Part shown: in pieces, positions 9,098-17,335 of the stretch
Layout of the letters: the number at the start of each line of letters is the position of its first letter
Numbering within the stretch: the first letter of the stretch is position 1
Assembly: GCA_020633415.1 (NCBI GenBank)
Contig: JACKDQ010000006.1
Span: forward strand, 124,001 to 188,000
DNA: 64,000 nt
Source: Deltaproteobacteria bacterium
Lineage (GTDB): Bacteria; Myxococcota_A; Polyangia; GCA-2747355
Direction of reading: 5' to 3'
Notes under the pieces: model-generated
Told to the model about the DNA's origin: nothing
Database searches by the model: none
The model's input: only the letters and a program-made list of their open reading frames with translations
Position numbers and translations under genes: made by a program

Positions 9098-9778
9098 CTA
9101 CCACTCGGTGGTGATCTGATCTTCTTGCCATCCCTGCGCGAACAGTGCAGCCTTCACCTCGGTCAGCATCTCTTCTGAGCCACAGAGTAGCGCGCGTCGC
9201 TCTCCGTCGACCGCAGGAAGATGAGCTGTCACGCGACCCGTGGCGTAGCCATCGAGCCGTTGGCGCGAAAGCGTCGGCCGATAGCTAAAGCCACGCTGCT
9301 GCTGTTCGAGCTGGTGCCAGGCGGTGGCGTCGATCAGCTCGTCGACGTGGGCCACGCCGTGAAGCAATATCACGCGATCGCCTCGCGCCAAGCGCTGACC
9401 GAGCTGCTCGCGCATCCCGCAAAACGGCGTAATGCCGGTACCAACGGCCACCAACAGCAAATGGTCGCCATCGTCGGGCAACACAAAACGACCCGCCGGC
9501 CCGACGAACAGCAGCTCGCTGCCCAAGCTGGTCCCGAAGAGATACTGCAGAAACGGCGACTGACCACGACGCAGACAGAGGCGAAACCGGCCGTCAGTGC
9601 GCGGCGACGAAGCCACGGAAAACGGCAGCGTTCGGTTGGCGTCAGTGGGATCGACGATCGCGATGTACTGGCCTGGGCGCTGACCAAGTGGCGCCTCCGC
9701 CTCGAACCAAAACTCAGAAATTGTTTGGCAGAGTGCAACCCGCTCGACCAGGCGAGCTTGTCGTGGAGGCTGTGTCAT
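9098..9778 (-). CDS. Ferredoxin-NADP(+) reductase-like flavoprotein, possible BoxA-type reductase
   Basis: 226 residues, an FNR-fold flavoprotein with nothing else attached. The FAD domain shows RPGQYIAI, the FAD-phosphate segment RTLPFSVASSP and GPAGRFVLP. The NAD(P) domain shows LLLVAVGTGITPFCGM and CGSEEMLTEVK. BoxA of the known pathway has an N-terminal iron-sulfur part plus this kind of reductase domain, and is about twice as long. Here no Cys-rich ferredoxin region is present. Being the first gene of the box cluster, it may feed electrons to BoxB through a separate ferredoxin (inference). No Shine-Dalgarno precedes ATG 9778, but a TATAGT lies eight bases upstream, so the message may be leaderless. 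Confidence 0.75.
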   Translation of the reverse strand: MTQPPRQARLVERVALCQTISEFWFEAEAPLGQRPGQYIAIVDPTDANRTLPFSVASSPRTDGRFRLCLRRGQSPFLQYLFGTSLGSELLFVGPAGRFVLPDDGDHLLLVAVGTGITPFCGMREQLGQRLARGDRVILLHGVAHVDELIDATAWHQLEQQQRGFSYRPTLSRQRLDGYATGRVTAHLPAVDGERRALLCGSEEMLTEVKAALFAQGWQEDQITTEW

Positions 9779-9786
9779 CGCAAATG

Positions 9787-9792
9787 ACTATA
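9787..9792 (-). promoter_or_regulatory. Candidate -10 element of the box operon
   Basis: On the minus strand TATAGT lies eight bases before ATG 9778, inside the only gap between the upstream terminator and the operon. That spacing would start the RNA at or near the A of the ATG. No -35 match is seen; the expected position falls inside the terminator hairpin. This is suggestive only, and an activator-dependent promoter is possible. Confidence 0.3.
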
Positions 9793-9796
9793 TCGC

Positions 9797-9829
9797 AAAA
9801 CCCCCTCGCCGCGGGACGCAGCGAGGGGC
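9797..9829 (-). terminator. Rho-independent terminator of the repeat lipoprotein gene
   Basis: CCCCTCGC (9802-9809) pairs exactly with GCGAGGGG (9821-9828) around an 11-base loop. Read on the minus strand the hairpin is followed by GTTTT. It lies 28 bases past the stop codon of the gene at 9857-11782 and separates it from the box cluster. Confidence 0.7.
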
Positions 9830-9856
9830 AAAAAAAGAACGCGCCGGGCGTGCAGA

Positions 9857-11782
9857 CTAAGGAGCGGACTTCACGTCGACCGTGAACTCACCGTAGAGCC
9901 CATCGTTCAGACCGTCGACGATCAGCAGGTAATCACCGGCCGCCGCGGGGGTCACGCTAAAGCTAGCGCTGTCGCCACGACGTAGCGATCCGGTCGTCGC
10001 TCCATTGACGCCATTGCTGCGGCAGTCGGCGTTGATCGCTTGGGCGTCACAGTTCGCGCGCGCTAGGTACAGCCGGCCGCCGCTGTAGAGCGGCTTGAAC
10101 GTAAAGTCATACTTTTTCGCCTCGAGCTTGAGCTTGTAATAGACCTGCGGACCGATCACGCGACCTTGGCCGCAGTTGATGCTCGGACCAAACTCGTTGG
10201 TGACCCCCGTGGTATCGCCGCTGATCGTCGTGGCTCCGCTGGTCGACAAGGCAACGGCCGCTGCCGCTGCGCAAGTCGCGTTGGTCGCTGCCGTGAACTC
10301 CTTGACGTCGAGCTCAAAGCTACCGGCGTCACCGCTGCTTCGACCATCGACGGCGATACGGTAGGTGGCGGTCTGTGTGGGGGTAAAGATCGTCGCTCGC
10401 GGATAAAGATCGGTTGACGCGTTGAAGAAGCCCTGTTGACCACCGCTTCCACAGTGGCTGCTGATCGTCTGCTGGTCGCAGGTGTCACCGAACAGGTAGA
10501 AGCGTGCCTCGTAGTCGCTGGTCACCCGTACTTTGTAGGTCTTGGCCTGCTCGAGCTTGACGTCGTAGTAAAGCTGCGGCCCGCCAACGCCGAAGTTGCC
10601 ACAGCGCAGGTTCCCGCCGAATTCATCGGCGATACCGGTAGTGTCGGCCTTCACGCTGGCTGCACCGTTTTGCAGCGTCAGCAGCTGAGCAGCCTTGCAC
10701 GTGCCATTGGTCGGTGGCGTAAAGGTCTCGATCGACAGCGCGAAATCACCGCGATTGCTGGCGTTGCGGCCACCGATGGCGATCGTGAAGTCGCCCGTCT
10801 TTTCTGGTTTTACGACCGCGACCTGCGTCGAACCAGCCTCGGCCAACAGGCCTGGGGCTGGACCAGCTGCACATTGACTGTTGATCTGCGCCGGGTCGCA
10901 GGTGTCACCGAAGATGAAAAAGCGCGCGCCGTACTTTGGCGTGAGCGCTACCCGGTACGACTTGCTGGCCTCAAGATTGACTTTGTAAAAGACCTGCGGA
11001 CCAGCCAGGACAAACGGATTGCCGCAGGAGATCAAGTTGCCGAAAACGTTGGTCGCCGCGCCGGTCGAGCCATTGACCGTCGCTTTGCCCGCACTGAGCG
11101 TCAAACGCTGCGACGCACTACAGCTGTCGTTACTCGGTGGCGGAATCGCTTCGATCAGCAGACTAAAGTCGCCCGACTGCTGAGTCGATGTCGAGTCGAT
11201 CGCTACGAGATAATCGCCCGACTTCGCGGGGGCGAAAAATACCGTCGCACCATTTGCGCCGTCAGCGCGCTCGCTGATCACGCCAGTAGCGCCACCACTC
11301 CGGCAATCGGCGTTGATCGTCGCCGCGTTGCAACCGCTAAAGACGTAGAGGTAGCCGACGAATTTGGTGTTGAGCGTCATGCGGTAGGTGAACTTGGCGT
11401 CGAGCTTCAGCTTGTAATAGGACTGGTTGCCGTCGAGACCACCGCTGCCACAATTAACCGAAGTGCCGAACTCGTTGGGGTGGTTGGCGGTGCTGCCTTG
11501 GATCAGCGCCTTGCCGCCAGACAACCCCACCGCGATCGCATTTGTGCAGCTGCCGTTGTCCTGCTGCCCCAAGTCGAGCGGCAGAACAGCATCTGACCCG
11601 ACCGTCGCATCCGCAGCGGGATTGGCGTCCACCGTGATCGCCGCGTCTGCCAATGTCGTGGCGCTGTCGACCGTCGCGCTGCCGTCGTTCTGGTCGGAAG
11701 CCGTGCGACCACCGCAGCTGATCGCGATTACCGCCACCCAGCCGAGCACGAGCAAGCGAATCATCGTTCGGTTGTATTTCAC
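9857..11782 (-). CDS. Lipoprotein with four ~142-residue repeats
   Basis: 641 residues from GTG 11782, preceded by GAGG at good distance. The lipobox is AISC (Cys23). An Asp/Ala-rich linker (about 24-72) follows, then four tandem repeats starting near residues 75, 216, 358 and 499. Each repeat has a Cys near its start, a segment NEFG...CG, a GxQxYYK/YY strand, a Tyr-containing strand, a second Cys pair (CD...I..C) and a closing G-x-Y-x-(I/V)-x-(I/V)-D-G strand. The pattern resembles beta-sandwich pre-peptidase C-terminal (PPC-like) domains, which is my best guess. The four Cys per repeat suggest disulfides outside the cytoplasm. It appears monocistronic, with its own promoter and terminator. 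Binding or structural surface role is inferred; no enzyme motif is seen. Confidence 0.8.
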   Translation of the reverse strand: MKYNRTMIRLLVLGWVAVIAISCGGRTASDQNDGSATVDSATTLADAAITVDANPAADATVGSDAVLPLDLGQQDNGSCTNAIAVGLSGGKALIQGSTANHPNEFGTSVNCGSGGLDGNQSYYKLKLDAKFTYRMTLNTKFVGYLYVFSGCNAATINADCRSGGATGVISERADGANGATVFFAPAKSGDYLVAIDSTSTQQSGDFSLLIEAIPPPSNDSCSASQRLTLSAGKATVNGSTGAATNVFGNLISCGNPFVLAGPQVFYKVNLEASKSYRVALTPKYGARFFIFGDTCDPAQINSQCAAGPAPGLLAEAGSTQVAVVKPEKTGDFTIAIGGRNASNRGDFALSIETFTPPTNGTCKAAQLLTLQNGAASVKADTTGIADEFGGNLRCGNFGVGGPQLYYDVKLEQAKTYKVRVTSDYEARFYLFGDTCDQQTISSHCGSGGQQGFFNASTDLYPRATIFTPTQTATYRIAVDGRSSGDAGSFELDVKEFTAATNATCAAAAAVALSTSGATTISGDTTGVTNEFGPSINCGQGRVIGPQVYYKLKLEAKKYDFTFKPLYSGGRLYLARANCDAQAINADCRSNGVNGATTGSLRRGDSASFSVTPAAAGDYLLIVDGLNDGLYGEFTVDVKSAP

Positions 11783-11831
11783 AAGATCACCTCGGTAAGC
11801 CGATTAGGCATGTCGATATCTGAACTGACGG

Positions 11832-11859
11832 ATTCTTTCAGACCCAGACCGCGGGTCAA
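11832..11859 (-). promoter_or_regulatory. Sigma70-like promoter candidate for the repeat lipoprotein
   Basis: On the minus strand TTGACC (11854-11859) and AAGAAT (11832-11837) are separated by 16 bases, ending 49 bases before the GTG start at 11782. Matches to consensus are 5/6 and 4/6. The site lies downstream of the queE terminator candidate, as expected for an independent unit. Confidence 0.4.
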
Positions 11860-11887
11860 ACAGAACTCTATAACTCGCGGTGATCCC

Positions 11888-11924
11888 AAAAAAAAGCACC
11901 CCAGCTCAGGACGCCGTCCCGAGC
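11888..11924 (-). terminator. Likely terminator of the queC-queE unit
   Basis: GCTCAGGAC (11904-11912) and GTCCCGAGC (11916-11924) form a nine-base stem with one mismatch and a three-base loop. On the minus strand eight T follow at 11895-11888, after an eight-base spacer that is longer than usual. Position just past the queE stop supports the call; the spacer weakens it. Confidence 0.45.
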
Positions 11925-11965
11925 ATCGCGCGCGATCACTGACCTCGACTGCTGCTTGTCGGCGC

Positions 11966-12607
11966 TCAGACGCCGGGCGTGTTTGGCGGCCAAACGAACT
12001 TGTGCAGCTGCAACTGAAAGCGCACCGGGAGCTGATCCTCGAGCAACCACGCCACCACTTGGCGCGGTTCGAGTCGGTCAAAGACCGTCGACAGCAACAG
12101 CTCTCCGCAGCGCTCGGCCAGTCGATGGGTCTCGATCACTTGGCGGGCATACTCGTAGTCGCTGCGGCTGGCCAACACGAACTTGACCTGATCCTTTTCC
12201 GCGAGCTGTGCGATGTTCTCCCAGCGATTGCGACCGCTCTCACCCGAATCCGGGCACTTGATATCGAGAATGATCCGCACCCGACGATCGATCGCTTCGA
12301 TCGCAAAGGCACCGCTGGTCTCTAGCAACACCCGGTAACCCCGGTCGGCAAGTCGGGTGAGCAGCGCTGGCGCATCGGGTTGTGCCAGCGGCTCACCACC
12401 GGTGAGCTCCAGATGGTGAACCGCACCGAGCTGCGCGACGCGCGAAATGATCTGCTCGTGGCTCAGCTCTTCGCCGCCAGCAAAGGCGTATTCGGTGTCG
12501 CACCACACGCAGCGCAACGGGCAGCCAGCGGTGCGAATGAACGTGCAGGGCAGCCCGGCGAACGTCGACTCGCCCTGAATGCTGCGATAGATCTCGCGAA
12601 TCCTCAT
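11966..12607 (-). CDS. queE: 7-carboxy-7-deazaguanine synthase QueE
   Basis: 213 residues from ATG 12607. It is a radical-SAM enzyme that converts carboxytetrahydropterin to 7-carboxy-7-deazaguanine in queuosine/preQ0 synthesis. The cluster motif is GCPLRCVWCDTEYAF (CxxxCxxC), preceded by SIQGESTFAGLPCTFIRT, the typical QueE N-terminus. Substrate-side motifs LELTGGEPLAQ, LLETSG and LDIKCPDSGE are present. The start codon overlaps the queC stop (ATGA, four bases), so the two are translationally coupled. A longer frame upstream lies entirely inside queC and is not used. Confidence 0.95.
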   Translation of the reverse strand: MRIREIYRSIQGESTFAGLPCTFIRTAGCPLRCVWCDTEYAFAGGEELSHEQIISRVAQLGAVHHLELTGGEPLAQPDAPALLTRLADRGYRVLLETSGAFAIEAIDRRVRIILDIKCPDSGESGRNRWENIAQLAEKDQVKFVLASRSDYEYARQVIETHRLAERCGELLLSTVFDRLEPRQVVAWLLEDQLPVRFQLQLHKFVWPPNTPGV

Positions 12608-13305
12608 CGTGACGGTTGCTCGAGCGCGGGGTCGCTCAGGCCTGCCGCGGCAAACCCCTGGCGGCGCAACAGGCAGGCGTCGCAGCCGCCGCAGGGGCGC
12701 CCTTCGACAGGATCGTAACAACTGATCGTCATGCCATAATCGACGCCAAGCGCCAGGCCAGCCTCGATAATCTGCGCCTTGTTGAGTTGCATCAGTGGCG
12801 CGTGGATCGTAATCGGCCGTCCCTCGGCGCCGAGGCGGGTGCCGTGCTGTGCCATCCGCTCAAACGCCTCAATAAACTGCGGTCGGCAGTCCGGATAGCC
12901 CGAGTAGTCGAGGGCGTTGACGCCGATAAAGATGTCTTGGGCCTCAAGCACCTCCGCCCAGGCCAGCGCGAAGGAGAGGAACACCGTGTTGCGCGCCGGC
13001 ACATAGGTGATCGGTATTCCACTGCCGATCTCGTCGGCATTGCGCGCCTTGGGAACCGCGATGTCATCGGTCAGCGCAGAGCCACCGAACGCGCGCAGAT
13101 CGATGTCGACGATACGATGTTCGTCGGCACCCAGCGCTTGGGCGATTCGCGCTGCTGCAGCCAACTCTTCTTGATGACGTTGCCCGTAGCGAAAGCTCAA
13201 GGCGTGGCAGCGAAAGCCACGCTGACGAGCGATAGCCAAACAAGTGGTCGAGTCGAGACCACCAGAGAGCAAAACCACCGCCGACGGCATTTGCGCACTA
13301 GACAT
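12604..13305 (-). CDS. queC: 7-cyano-7-deazaguanine synthase QueC
   Basis: 233 residues from ATG 13305, which has GGAGGAG upstream. QueC makes preQ0 from carboxydeazaguanine, ammonia and ATP. The PP-loop is VLLSGGLDSTTCLAIA. The C-terminal zinc site is CYDP...CGGCDAC, with four Cys. TYVPARNTVFLSFALAWAE is also family-typical. It is 34 bases downstream of the ROK/esterase fusion and overlaps queE by four bases. The QueD and preQ0-using partners (QueF or TGT) are not in the window. Confidence 0.95.
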   Translation of the reverse strand: MSSAQMPSAVVLLSGGLDSTTCLAIARQRGFRCHALSFRYGQRHQEELAAAARIAQALGADEHRIVDIDLRAFGGSALTDDIAVPKARNADEIGSGIPITYVPARNTVFLSFALAWAEVLEAQDIFIGVNALDYSGYPDCRPQFIEAFERMAQHGTRLGAEGRPITIHAPLMQLNKAQIIEAGLALGVDYGMTISCYDPVEGRPCGGCDACLLRRQGFAAAGLSDPALEQPSR

Positions 13306-13339
13306 CCTGTAACCAACTCCTCCGTCGGGCAAGCCCGAT

Positions 13340-14875
13340 TCAGCGCCATCTCGGGGCGAAAAACGACGCGACCCGCTCGATCAGCCAATCGACTTGGTCG
13401 AGCATCGCGTGATCGGTCGGCAACACCTCGAGCTCGACGTTAGGCCGCGAGCGCGCGAATATCCGAGCGACCTCGACATCGACCTGCTCGTCATGCTCGC
13501 CATGTAACACCAAGGTCGGCTGCCGCACATCGGGATATGGCGCGTGACGTGCAGCGTCGGTGATGAAGCCCCAACCGAGCGCCAGCGAACGCTTGTAGCC
13601 GTAGTGGTCGACAAGCATTTCTCCTTGAGCACGCCATCTTTCGATCGCCGCCGCGCCGAGTCGTTCGCTCCAACGGCGGTGAAAATCGAAGGCCGGTGCC
13701 AGTAGCGCCAACGCAACCGGCTTGGTTGATTGCGCGGCAAAAAGCGCCGCGGTGTAGGCGCCAAGACTGGAGCCAATCAGCAGTACCGATCCGTCAGCGT
13801 CTTCGGCGGTGATCCTCTCGAGCAGCTCGAGTTGCCGCGAAACGGTCAACCCAAAGAAGTCATTCTGGTTGAGGTCGGGAAGCTCGAGACGGTGACCGCG
13901 CTGTTGATAGGCCGCGAGAAAGCGCTGCGCCTTGGCCGATTGTGGCGAAGAGGCAAAGCCGTGCAGATAAATCACCCGCCGAGGTCCATAACGCGACACG
14001 CGCCGCTGCCAGTCGATCGCTGCGCCCAACAGCGCGGCTTCGCTAAGGCGCGCTGCCGGCACGACATCGAGCGAGGCCAACTCGCCGACGCAGAGCTCAG
14101 CGCGCAAACGCGACAGAAACAACGCGTGACTCTCGGCGATCGCGCCAGCGAGCACCAGCCGTTCGGCCGCAAAGTCGATCAAGTGCGGTCGCAAGGCAGC
14201 CGCCAATGTCGACGCGAGATAGTCGAAGAGTGCTCGAGCCTGTGGATCACCCGCTCGCGCAGCGCGCGCGATGCCGCGTAGCGAGTCATCGCCGAGCCGA
14301 CCGCCCAGCGTCTGGTAGTGCTGCTCGAGCGCGCGACGACCCAGGCGCCCCTCGATCGTGCTATCGCCAAAGGGCGCCGACCACAGCTCACCACGATGGG
14401 GTAGCGCGTCAGGCTCGGCGATTCGGCCGTCGATCACAAACGCGCTGCCGATGCCCGTCCCGAGGGTAACCAACACAACCCGCGCTACGCCTTGGGCCGC
14501 TCCCTGATGAACTTCGCCAAGCGCCAAGGCATCAGCGTCGTTGACAAAGCTGTGTGCAACATCGGGTCGGCCGATGATCGATGTCAAGCTCTTGCCGCGC
14601 AAGGCGATCAGCTTGTGCGCCATCCACGATGTGCCACTGTGGTAGTCCGTCGGCCCGGGCAGCGCCGCTGCCACGCCCTCGATCGCGATCTCCGCCGGCA
14701 GTCCGAGGATCAAACCGGCGAGGTCGACAGCGATCTGATCGAAGCCGCCCGCGGCGCGAATCTCAGCACTAACCGCGGGCGAGGCTAGACCTAGCGGATC
14801 GAGATTTACTAAGCCCGCACTGACCGTGCTACCACCGATATCGTAGGCCAAGATCGCCACGCCCCTACATTGCAT
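13340..14875 (-). CDS. ROK-family sugar kinase fused to a YqiA-like alpha/beta hydrolase
   Basis: 511 residues in one uninterrupted frame. Residues about 7-290 are a ROK/glucokinase-type domain: phosphate-1 motif YDIGGSTVSAG, FVNDADALALGE with the catalytic Asp, and VLVTLGTGIGSAFVIDG. The zinc motif CxCGxxGC of classical ROK proteins is absent, as in polyphosphate glucokinases. Residues about 298-511 are a YqiA/UPF0227-like esterase: VIYLHGFASSPQSAKA, the nucleophile elbow LIGSSLGAYTA, the Asp region LVLHGEHDEQ and the His region PTDHAML. All three triad residues are in place. Two unrelated folds in one chain are unusual. A GTG five codons in (VAILAYDIGG) is an alternative start. It heads the unit with queC and queE. 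Confidence 0.8.
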   Translation of the reverse strand: MQCRGVAILAYDIGGSTVSAGLVNLDPLGLASPAVSAEIRAAGGFDQIAVDLAGLILGLPAEIAIEGVAAALPGPTDYHSGTSWMAHKLIALRGKSLTSIIGRPDVAHSFVNDADALALGEVHQGAAQGVARVVLVTLGTGIGSAFVIDGRIAEPDALPHRGELWSAPFGDSTIEGRLGRRALEQHYQTLGGRLGDDSLRGIARAARAGDPQARALFDYLASTLAAALRPHLIDFAAERLVLAGAIAESHALFLSRLRAELCVGELASLDVVPAARLSEAALLGAAIDWQRRVSRYGPRRVIYLHGFASSPQSAKAQRFLAAYQQRGHRLELPDLNQNDFFGLTVSRQLELLERITAEDADGSVLLIGSSLGAYTAALFAAQSTKPVALALLAPAFDFHRRWSERLGAAAIERWRAQGEMLVDHYGYKRSLALGWGFITDAARHAPYPDVRQPTLVLHGEHDEQVDVEVARIFARSRPNVELEVLPTDHAMLDQVDWLIERVASFFAPRWR

Positions 14876-14997
14876 AGCGCCAAGGTGGAGGCAATCCTCT
14901 AGCCTGCGCGCGAGCTGCCTGCCGGGCCGCCGTAAAAAGCCGCGAATTATCAGGGCTCTAGCTCGTCACCGATCGCAGATGCTAAAGTGTTGGAGCG

Positions 14998-15882
14998 ATG
15001 CGCGGCCAAACGGCAATTCAACCGACCACAGAGCAGCTGGCACCGCTGAGCGCGTTCGAGCGAGGTTGCTTTACCTTGATCGACCGGCTCAATCGCAACC
15101 CATTGACCAAGTCGGCCAGCGCCGCGTTCTTGCGAACAGTCGGGGCGGGCTGGGTCTCGCTCTGTACGCGCAACTTGATCCATCTGGTCGGCCTCGAACA
15201 ACTTCAGCGCGTCGATCACCGACGTGGACTGCTGCTCGCATCGAATCATCGCAGCTTCTTCGACCTCTATGTGACCGCCTGTTGGCTTTACCAGCACACC
15301 GATCTGCTGCGGCGCGTCTACTTCCCTGTGCGCGCTGAGTTCTTTTACGAACAGCCAGCGGGCTTGATCGTCAACATGCTGATGGCGGCCGGCTCGATGT
15401 ACCCGCCGATCTTTCGCCAAGCGAATAAGCGCAGCTTCAACACCTACGGCGTACGCCGAGTTGTCGAGCTGCTGCAGCAACCGGGATCGGTTGTCGGCAT
15501 GCACCCCGAGGGGCGACGCAACAAGGGTCCGGACCCTTACGACCTGCTGCCCGCTCAACCAGGCATCGGCAAGCTGGTCGTCGATGCCCAACCCAGCGTC
15601 GTTCCGGTGTTCATCAATGGCCTCGACAACAATCTTCGGCGTCAGATTTCCGCTAACTTCCTCAAGAACGGTGAGCCGATCATCATCGTGGTCGGCGCGC
15701 CGCTCGAACTTGACCAACTGTTGACCGCAAAGTTGAGCTCGCTGCGCCGGCAAAAGTCGATCGCCGATCGCATACGCGAAGCGATCATCGAGCTCTCGAG
15801 CTACGAGCGAGCGCTGCGCCAGCGCCTCGCCGAAAAATCGACCAGCGGACCCGCGCACTACGCGCTGGATGAACTGCGCTAG
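14998..15882 (+). CDS. PlsC-like 1-acyl-glycerol-phosphate acyltransferase family protein
   Basis: 294 residues. The acyltransferase motifs are NHRSFFDLY (HX4D catalytic pair) and VVGMHPEGRRN (EGxR-type phosphate-binding motif). The part between, with VYFPVRAEFFYEQPAG, is hydrophobic and likely peripheral to the membrane. Proteins of this type acylate lysophosphatidate or related glycerolipids; the exact acceptor cannot be read from sequence. It is transcribed away from the ROK fusion, with 122 bases between the starts, and is followed by ferritin. A long reverse frame over this gene and ferritin is a shadow. Confidence 0.8.
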   Translation: MRGQTAIQPTTEQLAPLSAFERGCFTLIDRLNRNPLTKSASAAFLRTVGAGWVSLCTRNLIHLVGLEQLQRVDHRRGLLLASNHRSFFDLYVTACWLYQHTDLLRRVYFPVRAEFFYEQPAGLIVNMLMAAGSMYPPIFRQANKRSFNTYGVRRVVELLQQPGSVVGMHPEGRRNKGPDPYDLLPAQPGIGKLVVDAQPSVVPVFINGLDNNLRRQISANFLKNGEPIIIVVGAPLELDQLLTAKLSSLRRQKSIADRIREAIIELSSYERALRQRLAEKSTSGPAHYALDELR

Positions 15883-16008
15883 GCTCGCTTTGGCGCGCCG
15901 ACAAACGGTAGCGCTTCCCAAAGCCACGCGCCCGCTAATCGCTGGCACCGGCCGGCACAACGCGCTATATACCCGCATCGAGATCGACGTAACGGCAGAG
16001 GAGTTCAG

Positions 16009-16521
16009 ATGGCTATTTCCGAAGCGGTGCTTGCCCGCCTCAACGATCAATTGCACGCCGAGTTCGACTCGGCGTACTTGTACCTGGCGATGGCAGCCTC
16101 ACTCTCGCGACAGAACCTCCCGGGCTGTGCAACTTGGATGCGGATCCAAGCGCACGAGGAAACGCTGCACGCGGTTAAACTTTACGACTTTATCTTGGCG
16201 CGCGATGGTCTGGTCGTTCTGAAGACCGTCGATGCACAGACCAACAAGTGGAGCAGCGTGCTCGAGGTATTCCAGCAAGCGCTGGACCACGAACAGCGCC
16301 AAACCCAGCGGCTTAATGAGCTCTCGGACTTCGCGGTCAGCGAAAAAGACCACGCCACGCAGAGCCTGCTACGTTGGTTCGTTGACGAGCAGGTCGAAGA
16401 GGAAGCAACCCTCGGCGAAGTGATCCAGAAACTCAAGCTGGTCGGTAACAGTGGCCCTGGCCTTTACATGTTCGACCAAGAAATGGGCCGCCGGCCGCCG
16501 GCCGCGCTGCAAACCGCTTAA
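16009..16521 (+). CDS. ftnA: Bacterial non-heme ferritin
   Basis: 170 residues, a four-helix ferritin. Helix A has AEFDSAYLYLAMA with the ferroxidase Glu/Tyr; helix B has AHEETLHAVKLYDF (Glu and His ligands); helix C has DHEQRQT; helix D has FVDEQVEEEATLGE. These are the dinuclear centre and third-site positions of FtnA-type proteins. It oxidises Fe(II) and stores the ferric mineral. The start is backed by GAGGAG at a normal distance. I see no recognisable Fur box in the 126-base upstream gap. It ends ten bases from the convergent fpg stop. Confidence 0.9.
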   Translation: MAISEAVLARLNDQLHAEFDSAYLYLAMAASLSRQNLPGCATWMRIQAHEETLHAVKLYDFILARDGLVVLKTVDAQTNKWSSVLEVFQQALDHEQRQTQRLNELSDFAVSEKDHATQSLLRWFVDEQVEEEATLGEVIQKLKLVGNSGPGLYMFDQEMGRRPPAALQTA

Positions 16522-16531
16522 GGCCCACCCG

Positions 16532-17335
16532 CTATTTCTGGCAGGCAGCGCAGAAAAACGTGCTGCGCTGGACCTGAACAAGCCGTTCGATCGGTCGACC
16601 GCAGCGCGGACAAGCCAAACCATCGCGCCCATAGACAGCAAGGTACTGCTGGTACGAACCGTTGACGCCTTGGGCGCCTTGGAAGTCGGAAAACGTTGTG
16701 CCGCAGGCCTCGATCGCCCGCGCCAGCACGTCGCGGGTGGCGATGGCCACGCGTCGCCAGTCAGCGGTGGCCAGCGTGTCTAGTGGTCGTCGCGGATCGA
16801 GCCCAGCATGGAAACAGATCTCCGAGGCGTAGATGTTGCCCAAACCGACAAGGCGATCCTGGCGCAGCAGCCAGGTCTTTAGCGGCTGCTTGCTGCTACC
16901 AGCCAGCTTTGCCAATCGCGCAGCGCTGAGCGGCTGCTCGACCGGATCGAGACCCGCGGGAGCATAGGGCGTCAAGTCGTCGACAAGTCGAAATTCGCCG
17001 AAACGTCGCGTGTCAATGAACTGCAACTGACCACGGTCGAAACAAACGCGCGCGCGCAGATGGTCGACCACCACGGGCTGCTGCTGGTCGCACCAAATCA
17101 ATCGACCCGTCATTCGCAAATGAACGACGATGTAAAGCGGCGGAGCGCCGGCGAAACAGATGACCAGCTGTTTGCCCAACCGCCGCACCGACTCGACACG
17201 TCGATCACGAATGCGCGTCGGACGCTGCACCGTGAGGCGCTGTCGGTCAAGCACCTGCAAGCGCTGGGCAACTCGTCCATCGATCAGCGGCGCCAGCTGG
17301 CGCGCAACGGTCTCGACCTCGGGCAACTCAGGCAT
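16532..17335 (-). CDS. mutM: Formamidopyrimidine-DNA glycosylase
   Basis: 267 residues. It removes 8-oxoguanine and formamidopyrimidines and nicks the AP site. The N-terminus MPELPEVETVARQL carries the catalytic Pro2 and Glu3. HLRMTGRLIW holds the conserved Lys/Arg region, VGLGNIYASEICF is the helix-two-turn-helix, and CPRCGRPIERL...FFCAACQK is the C-terminal zinc finger with four Cys. Its start overlaps the mnmA stop by eight bases, so it is the last gene of the iscS-mnmA unit. Confidence 0.95.
   Translation of the reverse strand: MPELPEVETVARQLAPLIDGRVAQRLQVLDRQRLTVQRPTRIRDRRVESVRRLGKQLVICFAGAPPLYIVVHLRMTGRLIWCDQQQPVVVDHLRARVCFDRGQLQFIDTRRFGEFRLVDDLTPYAPAGLDPVEQPLSAARLAKLAGSSKQPLKTWLLRQDRLVGLGNIYASEICFHAGLDPRRPLDTLATADWRRVAIATRDVLARAIEACGTTFSDFQGAQGVNGSYQQYLAVYGRDGLACPRCGRPIERLVQVQRSTFFCAACQK

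Noticed and set aside
9098..9778. Calling the reductase gene boxA
   Set aside because: It lacks the N-terminal iron-sulfur part and is about half the length of BoxA, so only the reductase domain can be claimed.
10436..11596. Long plus-strand frame opposite the repeat lipoprotein
   Set aside because: The minus-strand protein has signal peptide, repeats and ribosome-binding site; the opposite frame is a shadow with no recognisable motif.
12608..12721. Longer N-terminus for queE
   Set aside because: It lies wholly within queC and lacks a ribosome-binding site; the ATGA overlap start gives the expected QueE N-terminus.
14950..16056. Long minus-strand open frame (368 codons) over the acyltransferase and ferritin genes
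   Set aside because: Both plus-strand proteins have clear catalytic motifs; the reverse frame shows no domain and has the composition of a shadow frame in high-GC DNA.
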